DNA from: Thalassovita sp.
Lineage (GTDB): Bacteria; Pseudomonadota; Alphaproteobacteria; Rhodobacterales; Rhodobacteraceae
DNA length: 64,000 nucleotides
Direction: 5' to 3'
Assembly (NCBI GenBank): GCA_017792425.1
Contig: CP051233.1
Coordinates: 1,026,402-1,090,401 of the forward strand
The position numbers were made by a program, and so were the translations under genes. Numbering within the stretch: position 1 is the first letter of the stretch; every line of letters begins with the position of its first letter. The notes beneath the pieces are model-generated. The model was given only the letters and a program-made list of their open reading frames with translations. It did no database searches and had not been told where the DNA came from. Of the stretch, positions 18,278 to 27,086 are shown piece after piece.

Positions 18278-19005
18278 GCGTTACTTTCCAGACCGTGCAA
18301 GCCCTCGGTCAAGGATGTGCTTGTCCCCGCTGCATCCATGTGCTGGCGCAGGCGTTGGTTAAAGCCACCTTCGGTGTTCAGCGCCACAATCAGATCGCTT
18401 GCCGGGGTGTCATGCAGGCTGGAGGCGACAAGTGCGCGCAAGAACGCTTCGCCCTGCGCGGGGTCATTGACCCGTTTGCCAAGCCAGTTCGCGGCATCTT
18501 CGATCATCCGGGCGACGGGGGACAGCACTGCCTGCGCACAAATATAGGCGGATAGTTCTTCAGCGGTTTCCAGAACGAAAAGGCTGTTGCGCGCCCCAAA
18601 GAGGCGGCCTACGAGATTTGCGTCACCCTGCATCATCAGCGGGCTGCCACCCTGAGCGCTCCCCGGAAATGGCATCATGATCGCTGCTGCTCGGGCCGGG
18701 GTGACCAAGGAGGCGAGTTCAGCCAGCGAGACACCAGCCATGACGGAAATGATCTGTTGATCCGCCCGAAAGCTCAGACCAGGCAGAATAGAGCGCCCCA
18801 CATCGGCCATGAGGCCGATGATCACGATGTCGCTTTGATCCAGTACGTTCTGGTTGCTGCCGATCTGAACATTCGAGTAGCTGTCAGCCAGTCCCCGAGC
18901 CTTGTCCGCGCTGCGTTCAGATACCGTGATCTGGTGCCCGTCCTGCGCAATGCCGTGCACGACTGCGCTGGTGATCGTGCCGGTGCCGATTATCCCGATT
19001 TTCAT
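18274..19005 (-). CDS. Pyrroline-5-carboxylate reductase-like protein
   Basis: The 243-residue protein begins with an NADP Rossmann motif (MKIGIIGTGTITSAVVHG) and continues with the P5C-reductase layout: VIIGLMADV, IISVMAGVSLAELASLV and MMPFPGSAQGGSP, where ProC has RxMPNTP. The C-terminal helical dimer domain is shorter than in ProC and its ending is unusual. The ATG at 19005 overlaps the upstream stop as ATGA; an ATG four codons earlier is possible. In this operon it may reduce a pyrroline carboxylate or imine produced by the racemase-family neighbour, but a biosynthetic ProC role is not supported by the altered motif. Confidence 0.7.
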   Translation of the reverse strand: MKIGIIGTGTITSAVVHGIAQDGHQITVSERSADKARGLADSYSNVQIGSNQNVLDQSDIVIIGLMADVGRSILPGLSFRADQQIISVMAGVSLAELASLVTPARAAAIMMPFPGSAQGGSPLMMQGDANLVGRLFGARNSLFVLETAEELSAYICAQAVLSPVARMIEDAANWLGKRVNDPAQGEAFLRALVASSLHDTPASDLIVALNTEGGFNQRLRQHMDAAGTSTSLTEGLHGLESNA

Positions 19006-20018
19006 TTGGCCCCCCATGTGTCGCTCAACCTGTATCCGCCGGGCCAGGGGTCATCCGGGTCCAGCATGTGTTGATGGATGCCCGTGATCCAGCCGCGCCC
19101 CGAAATTTCGGGCAGGATGGCGGGCGTGCCGTTCAGATCAAGGGTGCCCGCGATGCACCCATCAAACCGGCTGTCGATGATCGAACGGCACTCGAGTCGA
19201 TCGCCCACGTCCATCTGCCCGCGTGCGGCCATCACGGCCAGCCGTGCCGAGACGCAGGTTCCGGTGGGCGAACGGTCTATCTTGCCCGGCTGAATGGCTA
19301 CGGCGTGGCGTGTCTGGCCATTCAAAACCGGCGTCACGAACCCGCAAAAGCTGATGTGCCTCCAATCGGGGTTGGTCGGGTGGTAGAAGCCCAGCTGTTC
19401 ATTCGCTGCATTGGTGATCTTCACGCCCAGACAGGCCAGATCCGAGGTTTCGTCCGGGCGCAAGGCAAAGCCGAGCGACGGGGCATCGACAATCACGAAA
19501 CTGTCACCGCCAAAGGCCGTGTCAACCTGTAGCGTGCCGTGACCCTCGACCTCCAAATTCGCATCCAGATGTTGTGCGAAGGAAGGCAGGTTCTGCACCG
19601 TGATCTTTTGTGCTTTGCCGTTGGAACATTCGGCGCGGATTCGCACAAGCCCGCCGGGGGCTTCGAGCGTCAGTTCGGTGACGGGTTCCACCATCGGGAT
19701 GATCCCGCCATCCAGCAACACGGTTGCCACGCAGATCGAGTTGGAGCCGGACATGGGCGGCGTGTCTTCCGGCTCCATGATGATGAAGGCCGCGTCGGCC
19801 TGCGGATGTTTCGGAGGCACCAGAAGGTTCACATGCCGGAACACGCCGCCGCGCGGTTCGTTCAAAACGAAATTGCGCAGGGTTTGGTCCTGCGCAATCC
19901 AGTTGCGCTGATCCCACAGGGTTGCCCCGGGGGGCGGGGTGATGCCCCCGACGATCACGTCGCCAACCTCGCCTTCGGCATGGGCGGAAATGACGTGAAC
20001 TGTCTTGGACGAGCGCAT
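19002..20018 (-). CDS. Proline racemase-family protein with atypical active site
   Basis: The 338-residue protein has the two-lobed proline racemase / hydroxyproline epimerase / 3-hydroxyproline dehydratase fold signatures, including SAHAEGEVGDVIVGG, FGGDSFVIVDA and GFYHP. The first catalytic Cys is replaced by Ser90 (MSGSNSIC), and the second site reads DRSPTGTCVSAR with Thr252 where epimerases have Cys. A cysteine stands three residues later at 255. Known epimerases carry Cys/Cys, and trans-3-hydroxyproline dehydratases keep a Cys at the first site and Thr at the second. A dehydratase-like or new function is therefore more likely than racemisation. It lies one base after the preceding oxidoreductase gene, with AAGGA as ribosome site. 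Confidence 0.75.
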   Translation of the reverse strand: MRSSKTVHVISAHAEGEVGDVIVGGITPPPGATLWDQRNWIAQDQTLRNFVLNEPRGGVFRHVNLLVPPKHPQADAAFIIMEPEDTPPMSGSNSICVATVLLDGGIIPMVEPVTELTLEAPGGLVRIRAECSNGKAQKITVQNLPSFAQHLDANLEVEGHGTLQVDTAFGGDSFVIVDAPSLGFALRPDETSDLACLGVKITNAANEQLGFYHPTNPDWRHISFCGFVTPVLNGQTRHAVAIQPGKIDRSPTGTCVSARLAVMAARGQMDVGDRLECRSIIDSRFDGCIAGTLDLNGTPAILPEISGRGWITGIHQHMLDPDDPWPGGYRLSDTWGAK

Positions 20019-20019
20019 G

Positions 20020-22065
20020 TTAGATGTCCTTCATCAGCCGCAGGGCATCGTAAATCGCGGCGTGGGTGTTGCGGGCGCTGACCGCGTCACCAATACGGTA
20101 TAGCTGGAATGCTCCTTCGGGGTTGCGCGTGACCGCCTGCGGCTGACCGTCTATCAGCGCGTCATAGTTCACCGCCCCCCCGTTCGAGGACAGGGGTTTC
20201 AGGTCGAAATACAGTTGATCCAGTGGTAACGTCCCGTAGTTCACAACCACCTGATCATATGTCTTTTCGCTGGTGAATTCGCTGTAGTCCGTGCCGATCT
20301 TGGCCTTCAGCAGGTTGCCGTCGCGGGTCACATCCAACAGGCGTCGCGTGACGGTAAAGGTCACGTCCTTGTCCTGAAGCGCACGCATGTAGGGGACAAG
20401 GTTCATCGCCATAATGTCCGGTGCGAAGGTACGGTCGGGGGTCATGACTTCGACCTTGCTGCCTGCGTTGGCGGCGATTTCAGCCGCCATCAGGGCAGGG
20501 TGATCCCCGCTTTCATCATAGACCAGAACATTTTGGCCCGGCTTCACATCGCCCGAGATAATGTCCCAAGAGGTTGTGACCAGATCCTGATCTTTGCCGG
20601 ATTCGTACAGTTCCACATTCGGCATGCCTCCGGTTGCAATCACCACCACATCGGGGTTCAGCGCGATCACATCCTCTGCCTCCGCCCATGTGTTGAAGCG
20701 GAACTCCACATCCCGGGCGGCACATTGGGACATGCGCCAGTCGATGATGCTGATCATCTCACGGCGGCGAGGGTTGAGTGCGGTCAGGCGAATCTGCCCG
20801 CCCGGATCGGATTGCGCTTCGAATACGATCACATCATGGCCGCGGTCGGCGGCAACACGGGCGGCCTCCAACCCTGCGGGGCCAGCACCGACAATCACTA
20901 CCTTTTTGCGGGTTGGTGCAGGGGTGATTTCGTGCGGCATGGTCAGTTCGCGGCCGGTGGCGGCGTTGTGGATGCACAGGGCCTCGCCTGCGGCATAGAT
21001 GCGATCCAGGCAATAGGTGGCGCCGACGCAGGGGCGGATGTCATCCTCGCGCCCTTCGACGATCTTGCGTACCACGTGCGGATCGGCCATATGCGCGCGC
21101 GTCATGCCAACCATGTCCAGCAGTCCCGAGGCAACGGCATGGCGTGCCGTGGCCACATCGGGGATTTTCGCGGCATGGAACGTGGGCATCCCAGTGGCAG
21201 CGCGCACCGCGCCCGCAAAATCCAGATGCGGTGCGTTTTTCATACCCTGCACGGGGATCATGTCCGTCATCGCTGGGTCCGTGTGGATGCGCCCGCGCAC
21301 CACGTTCAGGAAGTCCACCATGCCGCTGTCTTTCAGGCGTTTGGAAATCTCGATCCCCTCTTCTGGCGTGATCCCCCGATCCTGCATTTCGTCGGCGGTA
21401 TAGCGAACTCCCACAATGAATTCGTTCCCTACGCGCTTGCGGATGCCGCCCAAGACGTCCATCAGCAGCTTCATCCGGCTGTCCAGGGTCTGCCCGCCAT
21501 AGGGGCCATCCAGATCGTTGGTCAGCGGTGACCAGAATTGATCCAGCAGGTGCCCGTAGACCTGCAATTCGATGCCATCCATGCCACCTGCCTTCATCCG
21601 TTCGGTGGCGTCTGCGAAATTGGTGATGATGCGTTCAATGTCCCAATCTTCAGCCAGTTTTGGGAAGGCGCGGTGTGCGGGTTCACGATGCTTGGACGAC
21701 GAAACCGACGGCAGCCAATCCCCCTTGGACCAACCCGTGCGGCGGCCCAGATGGGTCAGTTGGATCATCACCGCGCAGCCGTGGTCATGGCAGGCATCTG
21801 TCAGCTGTTTGATCCACGGCACAACTTCGTCTTTGTAGGCGAGAATGTTGTTGAACACCGGTGGGCTGTCCTTGGATACAGCAGCGCTGCCCGCGGTCAT
21901 GGCCAGCGCCACGCCAGCTTTGGCGCGTTCGGCATGATAGGCGGCATAGCGCGCCTTGGGCATGCCATTCTCGGGGTAAGCAGGTTCATGGCTGGTGGTC
22001 ATGATGCGATTGCGAAGCGTCAGATGCTTAAGCTGGAAAGGCTGGAGAAGGGGGTCATTGGACAT
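20020..22065 (-). CDS. Old Yellow Enzyme-type N-demethylase (DgcA/StcD-like)
   Basis: The 681-residue product shares the FMN barrel, Fe-S and FAD/NAD architecture with the gene at 16298. It resembles dimethylglycine and N-methylproline demethylases more closely (RNRIMTTSHEPAYPENGMP at the start, QLTHLGRRTGW near 105, GMTRAHMADPH). In its Fe-S region the motif is CVGATYC followed by a Cys about 12 residues on, so the second cluster Cys is Ala. The FAD motif VGAGPAGLEAARVAADRGHD lies near 395. It would oxidatively remove an N-methyl group to formaldehyde. It is first in the minus-strand operon and divergent from a TetR regulator. Confidence 0.85.
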   Translation of the reverse strand: MSNDPLLQPFQLKHLTLRNRIMTTSHEPAYPENGMPKARYAAYHAERAKAGVALAMTAGSAAVSKDSPPVFNNILAYKDEVVPWIKQLTDACHDHGCAVMIQLTHLGRRTGWSKGDWLPSVSSSKHREPAHRAFPKLAEDWDIERIITNFADATERMKAGGMDGIELQVYGHLLDQFWSPLTNDLDGPYGGQTLDSRMKLLMDVLGGIRKRVGNEFIVGVRYTADEMQDRGITPEEGIEISKRLKDSGMVDFLNVVRGRIHTDPAMTDMIPVQGMKNAPHLDFAGAVRAATGMPTFHAAKIPDVATARHAVASGLLDMVGMTRAHMADPHVVRKIVEGREDDIRPCVGATYCLDRIYAAGEALCIHNAATGRELTMPHEITPAPTRKKVVIVGAGPAGLEAARVAADRGHDVIVFEAQSDPGGQIRLTALNPRRREMISIIDWRMSQCAARDVEFRFNTWAEAEDVIALNPDVVVIATGGMPNVELYESGKDQDLVTTSWDIISGDVKPGQNVLVYDESGDHPALMAAEIAANAGSKVEVMTPDRTFAPDIMAMNLVPYMRALQDKDVTFTVTRRLLDVTRDGNLLKAKIGTDYSEFTSEKTYDQVVVNYGTLPLDQLYFDLKPLSSNGGAVNYDALIDGQPQAVTRNPEGAFQLYRIGDAVSARNTHAAIYDALRLMKDI

Positions 22066-22100
22066 CGGTGTGCTCCCTGGTTGATGAGCCTATCAAAAAT

Positions 22101-22145
22101 AAAATGTTCATTAGTGTCAAGAAAGAGTTCAGCAAAGAACATTTT
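22101..22145. promoter_or_regulatory. Inverted repeat in TetR/demethylase divergent promoter
   Basis: AAAATGTTC at 22101-22109 and GAACATTTT at 22137-22145 form perfect 9-base arms with a 27-base spacer. The pair occupies most of the AT-rich gap between the demethylase start (22065) and the TetR gene. Such a dyad is where an autoregulating TetR protein would be expected to bind. Confidence 0.5.
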
Positions 22146-22171
22146 TCTTGTTCCGTTGCCCCGGTACGGTT

Positions 22172-22843
22172 ATGAATATCCTTATGAAGGCATCCCCTGA
22201 ATTCCCGACTGAGACTGAAAAGACTACTGGCTGGCGTGGTTCGCGCGACGTCTGGTTGGAGGCCGCGCGGAAGGCGCTGATTGCCTCGGGTGTCGATTCG
22301 GTAAAGGTCCAGCCCCTAGCCAGCGCGTTAAGTATTGCGCGTACAAGTTTCTATTGGTTCTTCAAGGACCGGAATGCGCTGCTTGAAGCTTTGCTTGATG
22401 AATGGGAAACCAAGAACACGGGCGCGTTCGTCGATGCTTGCGCTGCCTACGCCGAAACGATTTCAGAAGCGATTCTGAACCTTATTGTTGTCTTTCACGA
22501 TGACAGCGTTTTTGAACCGCAGCTGGATTTTGCGATCCGTGGCTGGGCGCACCAGTCAGATGCCGTCGCAACGCGTGTCAACTTGGCGGACGAGACACGT
22601 CTGGGGGCGATCCGGGCGATGTTTGCACGCTTTGGATTTGAGCCCTCCGAAGCCGACGTCAGAGCGCGCACCGTCTACCTGACGCAGATCGGTTATATTT
22701 CGATGCAGGTGCAAGAGGATCAGGCGACCCGCATGGCGCGCGTCGCGGCCTACGTAAAGACCTTTTGCGGGCAATTTCCGACCGAGAATGAACTGGCTCG
22801 TTTCCATGCACGTCTGAAATTCCAACCTCTGCCATCCCCGTAA
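22172..22843 (+). CDS. TetR-family transcriptional regulator
   Basis: About 223 residues, with an N-terminal helix-turn-helix (AARKALIASGVDSVKVQPLA, then LSIARTSFYWFFKDRNALLEALL) typical of TetR repressors and a helical ligand domain. It is divergent from the four-gene demethylase operon and probably controls it, with the substrate or a product as inducer. The start is uncertain: TTG at 22148, ATG at 22172 and ATG at 22184 are in frame, and none has a strong ribosome site. The ATG at 22172 is a compromise. Confidence 0.85.
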   Translation: MNILMKASPEFPTETEKTTGWRGSRDVWLEAARKALIASGVDSVKVQPLASALSIARTSFYWFFKDRNALLEALLDEWETKNTGAFVDACAAYAETISEAILNLIVVFHDDSVFEPQLDFAIRGWAHQSDAVATRVNLADETRLGAIRAMFARFGFEPSEADVRARTVYLTQIGYISMQVQEDQATRMARVAAYVKTFCGQFPTENELARFHARLKFQPLPSP

Positions 22844-23041
22844 AACGCCGCGGCATAACCACAGGTGACTGACTTTTTGGGTCAGACCACGGACACTGGT
22901 ATAGGCAGCGATTTACGGCCATCCGATCTTTAACAGAAAGAAGATCAGAGAAGTTGAAGAATTGTCGCAAGTGGTTGATCAGGATCTGATTTTAGCCCCT
23001 GACAGGTAAGCTCCATCTTGATTTCGTGCGGGGTGCAGGGG
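22844..23041. other. Intergenic gap between convergent genes
   Basis: These 198 bases separate the TetR gene from the oppositely oriented lldD-like gene. A weak stem is visible around 22868-22885 (CTGAC and GTCAG around a T-run) and might act as a terminator. Nothing else was recognised. Confidence 0.25.
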
Positions 23042-24211
23042 CTAGGTTTTCTCCCATTGACAAAGGAGGGCGCTGATTTCCGAGACATCCGTTGTGCCGG
23101 CCAGCGCCATAGAGACCTCCATCTCGCGTTTGAACGCGTCGAGCAGGCTTGCCACACCGGTTTCACCCCGTGCCGCCACAGCAAAGGCCCAAGGCCGTCC
23201 GATCATGACGCCGCTTGCGCCTTGCGAAACAGCGCGAAACACATCGAGGCCGCTGCGCACGCCCCCATCCATCAACACCTCTGCCTTGCCGGTCAGGGTT
23301 TCGGCGATTGCAGCAAGAGCGGCAATGCTGGAGGTCACGCCATCAAGCTGCCGTCCCCCGTGATTGGAAACCACTACCGCATCGGCGCCCGCCGCAACGG
23401 CGCTGGTGGCGTCCTCGGGTGTCAGGACGCCCTTGATGATGAGCTTGCCTTTCCAGATTCGGCGTAGCCATTCGATATCTTTCCATGTCACCGAGGGATC
23501 GAACTGGCTTTCCACCCAACCCCGGTATTCGGGAATGCTGGTGGCGGCGGGAACGTAGTCGGCGAGATTGCCAAAGAGATGCGGTTTTCCCTTTATGCCG
23601 ACCTCAAGCAGCCATTGCGGGTGGCTGAGATAGGACAGGAGTCCCGATCGGAAACGTCCCCATGTGCTGGCCCCGCCCGTGATGCCATTGCGCGTATCGC
23701 GGTAGCGTTCACCCACCACGGCAAGGTCGACGGTAAAGACCAGCGTGCGTACCCCGACACCCCATGCGCGCTCTAGCATTTCCTGCACGATTTTCCGGTC
23801 GCGCAACATGTAGAGTTGGAACCAGAACGGTGTGTCGGACACTGTCGCCACCTCTTCTAGCGAACAGATTGACACAGTGGACAGCGTAAACGGTATCCCG
23901 GCCTTGTCCGCGGCACGCTTGGCCTGCACTTCGGCGCGCCGGGCGAACATGCCGGACATGCCTACCGGGGCGAGCGCGACCGGCAGATTGGTTGCAGTCC
24001 CGACGAGGGACGTCGCGGTAGTGACGCTCGAAACATCCCGCATCACGGTCTGGCGCGGCGACAGACGTTGGAAATCATTGACATTGCGCCGCATTGTCTT
24101 TTCGCCATAGGCGCCGCCGTCGATATAGTCGAACAGGGCGCGGGGCAGCTTGCGTTCGGCAATCCGGCGATAATCATCACAGGTGACGGGAACGAGGTTC
24201 ATTGTCGACAT
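23042..24211 (-). CDS. lldD: FMN-dependent L-lactate/2-hydroxyacid dehydrogenase (LldD type)
   Basis: The 389-residue protein follows E. coli LldD over its length: LFDYIDGGAYGEKTMRRNV, the FMN-binding LAPVGMSGMFARRGE-like stretch, IPFTLSTVSICSLEEV, FWFQLYMLRDR, VFTVDLAVVGERYRD, and VVSNHGGRQLDG with the catalytic His and the substrate-binding Arg. Members oxidise L-2-hydroxyacids to 2-oxoacids and pass electrons to quinone at the membrane. As the last gene of an operon with a D-2-hydroxyacid dehydrogenase and a 2-oxoacid:ferredoxin oxidoreductase, its substrate may be a longer or aromatic hydroxyacid rather than lactate. Confidence 0.88.
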   Translation of the reverse strand: MSTMNLVPVTCDDYRRIAERKLPRALFDYIDGGAYGEKTMRRNVNDFQRLSPRQTVMRDVSSVTTATSLVGTATNLPVALAPVGMSGMFARRAEVQAKRAADKAGIPFTLSTVSICSLEEVATVSDTPFWFQLYMLRDRKIVQEMLERAWGVGVRTLVFTVDLAVVGERYRDTRNGITGGASTWGRFRSGLLSYLSHPQWLLEVGIKGKPHLFGNLADYVPAATSIPEYRGWVESQFDPSVTWKDIEWLRRIWKGKLIIKGVLTPEDATSAVAAGADAVVVSNHGGRQLDGVTSSIAALAAIAETLTGKAEVLMDGGVRSGLDVFRAVSQGASGVMIGRPWAFAVAARGETGVASLLDAFKREMEVSMALAGTTDVSEISALLCQWEKT

Positions 24212-24239
24212 GTCTGGCCTCTTGGTTGAAAAGGAACGG

Positions 24240-25187
24240 CTAGGGTTTGGGCAGCGGGACCGGATTGAGCGGCTGGCCTTTGGTCAGGAAGGCCGTCACA
24301 TTGCCGATAAAACACTGAACCATATCTGTGCGGCAGGCAGCCGTTGCACTGCCGATATGCGGGGTCAGAACCACGTCGTTTCGTGCCAAAAGACTAGCGC
24401 GGACGGTCGGTTCGCCATCGAACACATCCAGTGCGGCGGCGGCTAGATGCCGGCGTTCCAATGCGTCGCACAGCGCGACCTCGTCCACGATTCCGCCGCG
24501 TGCAGCGTTGACTAGTACGCTGCCTGGCCGCATGGCGGCCAGCGCCTCGGCGTTGATCAGGTTGCGGGTCGCTGGGGACAGCACCGTGTGGATTGACACG
24601 ATATCGGATTGCGCCAACATTTCGTGCAGGGTTGCCACATAACGGGCGCCGATCTCGGTTTCGGTATCTCGCATCCGTGTCAGGTCGGTATACAGGATTT
24701 CCATCCCGAACCCCTTAGCGCGGCGTGCAACAGCCTTGGATATGGCGCCAAAGCCGACAAGGCCCAGTGTCTGGCCATGCACCCGCACGCCGAGAGGTGG
24801 CGCGGAATGGGTGTCAATCCACTGGCCGCCACGCAGGAAACGTTCGCCTTCGCCGATCCGGCGGCAGGCGGCCAGGATCAACGCAAAGGCCAGATCGGCG
24901 GTGTCCTCGGTCACGGTGGGCGTGTTCGAAACCGCGATGCCGCGTGCGGCGGCGGCCAGCAGATCGATATTGTCAAAGCCGACACCGATATTGGCGATTA
25001 GCTTGACGCTGTCAGGCAAGGCTGCAATCGCCTTGCTGTCGACCGGGTCCAGCGCGGTACAGCCATAGATGCGGGTGCCGTCGGGCACTTCGGCGGTAGC
25101 GGTGACAGGCCGGAATTTCAGCGTGCCCTCGGTCAGGGGAATCTCTGGCAGGGGCAGGGGGCGGGAAAGAGCGACTATATGGTCCAT
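24240..25187 (-). CDS. D-2-hydroxyacid dehydrogenase (glyoxylate/hydroxypyruvate reductase type)
   Basis: The 315-residue enzyme has the D-isomer-specific dehydrogenase layout: IANIGVGFDNIDL, the NAD(P) motif GLVGFGAISKAVARRAKGFG, VNAARGGIVDEVAL with the substrate Arg earlier, and the catalytic His in LTPHIGSAT. The GFGAIS variation replaces the usual GxGxIG. The ATG at 25187 follows AGGAG and lies just after the IlvD stop, so earlier in-frame codons were not used. It interconverts a D-2-hydroxyacid and a 2-oxoacid in the cytoplasm, complementing the LldD-type enzyme of the opposite stereochemistry. Confidence 0.9.
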   Translation of the reverse strand: MDHIVALSRPLPLPEIPLTEGTLKFRPVTATAEVPDGTRIYGCTALDPVDSKAIAALPDSVKLIANIGVGFDNIDLLAAAARGIAVSNTPTVTEDTADLAFALILAACRRIGEGERFLRGGQWIDTHSAPPLGVRVHGQTLGLVGFGAISKAVARRAKGFGMEILYTDLTRMRDTETEIGARYVATLHEMLAQSDIVSIHTVLSPATRNLINAEALAAMRPGSVLVNAARGGIVDEVALCDALERRHLAAAALDVFDGEPTVRASLLARNDVVLTPHIGSATAACRTDMVQCFIGNVTAFLTKGQPLNPVPLPKP

Positions 25188-25200
25188 GTCAGATCTCCTG

Positions 25201-27072
25201 TTATCCTTCAGCTGACAGGCGTTCCAGCCGCGCCAGTCGATCCTTGTCACGCGCGCCGCCTTTGTCGGCTGATGACGCCATCAGCCCGTAAACCCGCAGC
25301 GAGGTCGAGACTTCGCGCAAGCGGGTTGCGGGCCGCCAAGCCTTGTCTCCGCGTGCGTTCATCTCGGCGCGGCGGCGTTCAAGTTCCGATTGCGACACGT
25401 TCAGCGTCACGCTGCGGTTGGGGATGTCGAAACTTATCTCGTCGCCATCCTGCACCAGCGCGATTACACCGCCCGCCGCCGCTTCGGGCGAGACGTGACC
25501 AACCGACAGGCCCGAGGTCGCCCCGGAGAACCGCCCGTCGGTGATCAGTGCCGCCTTGTCGCCCAATCCACGAGCTTTGAGCATTCCGGTGGGTGTCAGC
25601 ATTTCGCGCATTCCCGGTCCTCCACGCGGCCCTTCGTACCGGATCACGACTACATGGCCCGCTTGAACAGTGCCGTCCTGAATTTTTTCCAGCGCATCTT
25701 CCATGCTTTCGCTGACAATCGCCGTTCCACGGAATTTCCAGAGGTTGTCTGGCACGCCCGCTGATTTCACAACGCAGCTGTCCGGAGCCAGATTGCCACG
25801 CAGAACGGCAAGCCCGCCATCTTCGGTAAAGGCATGTTCTGCGCTGCGGATCACCCCGGTGGCGCGGTCGGTATCAAGCTCTTTGAATCGGCTGGATTGC
25901 GAAAATGCCCGGATCGAGCGGATGCCGCCCGGTCCGGCGGAGAAAAGCGTGCGCGCCGTTTCATTTTCGGGGTTGGTGATGTCCCAATCTGCGCAATACT
26001 CGGTCACGGGCTGGCCCAGCACAGTCGGTACATTGCCATTATACTTGCCCGCCTTGAGCAACTCATGCGCCACCGCCATGACTCCGCCTGCGCGGTGCAT
26101 GTCTTCGATGAAAATTTCATGAGCGGAGGGCGAAACCTTGCACAGACAGGGCGTGTCGCGGCTGATACGGTCGAAATCGTCGATGTTGAAATCCACGCCG
26201 CTTTCCTGCGCAACCGCCAGCAGATGCAGGATCGTATTGGTCGACCCGCCAATTGCCATGGTCATACGCACGGCATTCTCCAACCCTTCGCGCGTGCAAA
26301 TGGAGCGTGGCAGGACGCTTTCGTCTCCATCACGGTAGTAGGCCTTCGCCATGTCCACGATGCGATGCGCGGCCTTGCGGAACAGGTCTTCGCGGTCCGT
26401 ATGCGTCGCTACGATGGTGCCGTTTCCGGGGAGTGCCATTCCCAGCGCTTCGGTCAGGCAGTTCATCGAGTTGGCCGTGCCCATAAGCGCGCAGGAGCCA
26501 CAGGTTGGACACGCGCTTTCCTCAACCGCGTCAATCTCTGCCTGGGTGGCGTCCGGCGCACCCGCGACATAGATCGTATCAATGGCGTCGATGCGCTTCG
26601 ACGCGCCGCGATAATCGAACTTGCCGCTTTCCATCGGTCCACCGGAGACGAAGATCGTTGGGATATTGAGCCGGTTCGCGGCCATTAGCATCGCTGGGGT
26701 AATCTTGTCGCAATTCGACAGGCAGATCAGTGCGTCGATGGCATGGGCGTTGGCCATGTACTCTACCGCGTCCGCGATGATTTCGCGCGATGGCAGGGAA
26801 TACATCATTCCCTCGTGCCCCATAGCGATGCCGTCATCCACAGCGATTGTGTTGAACTCTTTCGGCACTCCGCCAGCCGCGCGTATCTCGCGTGCGACCA
26901 GACGCCCCAATGCTTGAAGGTGAACGTGACCCGGCACCATTTCGGTAAAGGAGTTGGCGATGCCTATGATCGGGCGACCAAATTCTTCGGGCAAGGTGCC
27001 GGTGGCGCGCCACAGGGCGCGCGCCCCGGTGTTCATGTGGCCTACTGTAACCTTGTCTGATCTCAGCTTCAT
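25201..27072 (-). CDS. ilvD: Dihydroxy-acid dehydratase (IlvD type)
   Basis: The 623-residue protein has the IlvD/Edd features: TGARALWRATGT, NSFTEMVPGHVHL, AVDDGIAMGHEGMMYSLPSR, CLSNCDKITPAM and ACPTCGSCALMGTANSMNC, which hold the Fe-S cysteines. The C-terminal GGPGMREMLTPT and ITDGRFSGATSGLSVGHVSPEA also match. It dehydrates 2,3-dihydroxyacids to 2-oxoacids. The ATG at 27072 follows AGGAG. Because it sits in a catabolic operon with transporter and 2-oxoacid oxidoreductase genes, it may be a dedicated paralogue rather than the branched-chain biosynthetic copy; sugar-acid dehydratases of the same family are an alternative. Confidence 0.88.
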   Translation of the reverse strand: MKLRSDKVTVGHMNTGARALWRATGTLPEEFGRPIIGIANSFTEMVPGHVHLQALGRLVAREIRAAGGVPKEFNTIAVDDGIAMGHEGMMYSLPSREIIADAVEYMANAHAIDALICLSNCDKITPAMLMAANRLNIPTIFVSGGPMESGKFDYRGASKRIDAIDTIYVAGAPDATQAEIDAVEESACPTCGSCALMGTANSMNCLTEALGMALPGNGTIVATHTDREDLFRKAAHRIVDMAKAYYRDGDESVLPRSICTREGLENAVRMTMAIGGSTNTILHLLAVAQESGVDFNIDDFDRISRDTPCLCKVSPSAHEIFIEDMHRAGGVMAVAHELLKAGKYNGNVPTVLGQPVTEYCADWDITNPENETARTLFSAGPGGIRSIRAFSQSSRFKELDTDRATGVIRSAEHAFTEDGGLAVLRGNLAPDSCVVKSAGVPDNLWKFRGTAIVSESMEDALEKIQDGTVQAGHVVVIRYEGPRGGPGMREMLTPTGMLKARGLGDKAALITDGRFSGATSGLSVGHVSPEAAAGGVIALVQDGDEISFDIPNRSVTLNVSQSELERRRAEMNARGDKAWRPATRLREVSTSLRVYGLMASSADKGGARDKDRLARLERLSAEG

Positions 27073-27086
27073 TCTATGGCTCCTGT

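Noticed and set aside
20500..21531. A 343-codon plus-strand frame
   Set aside because: It is antisense to the DgcA/StcD-like demethylase, rich in His and Gly, with no ribosome site; treated as a shadow frame.
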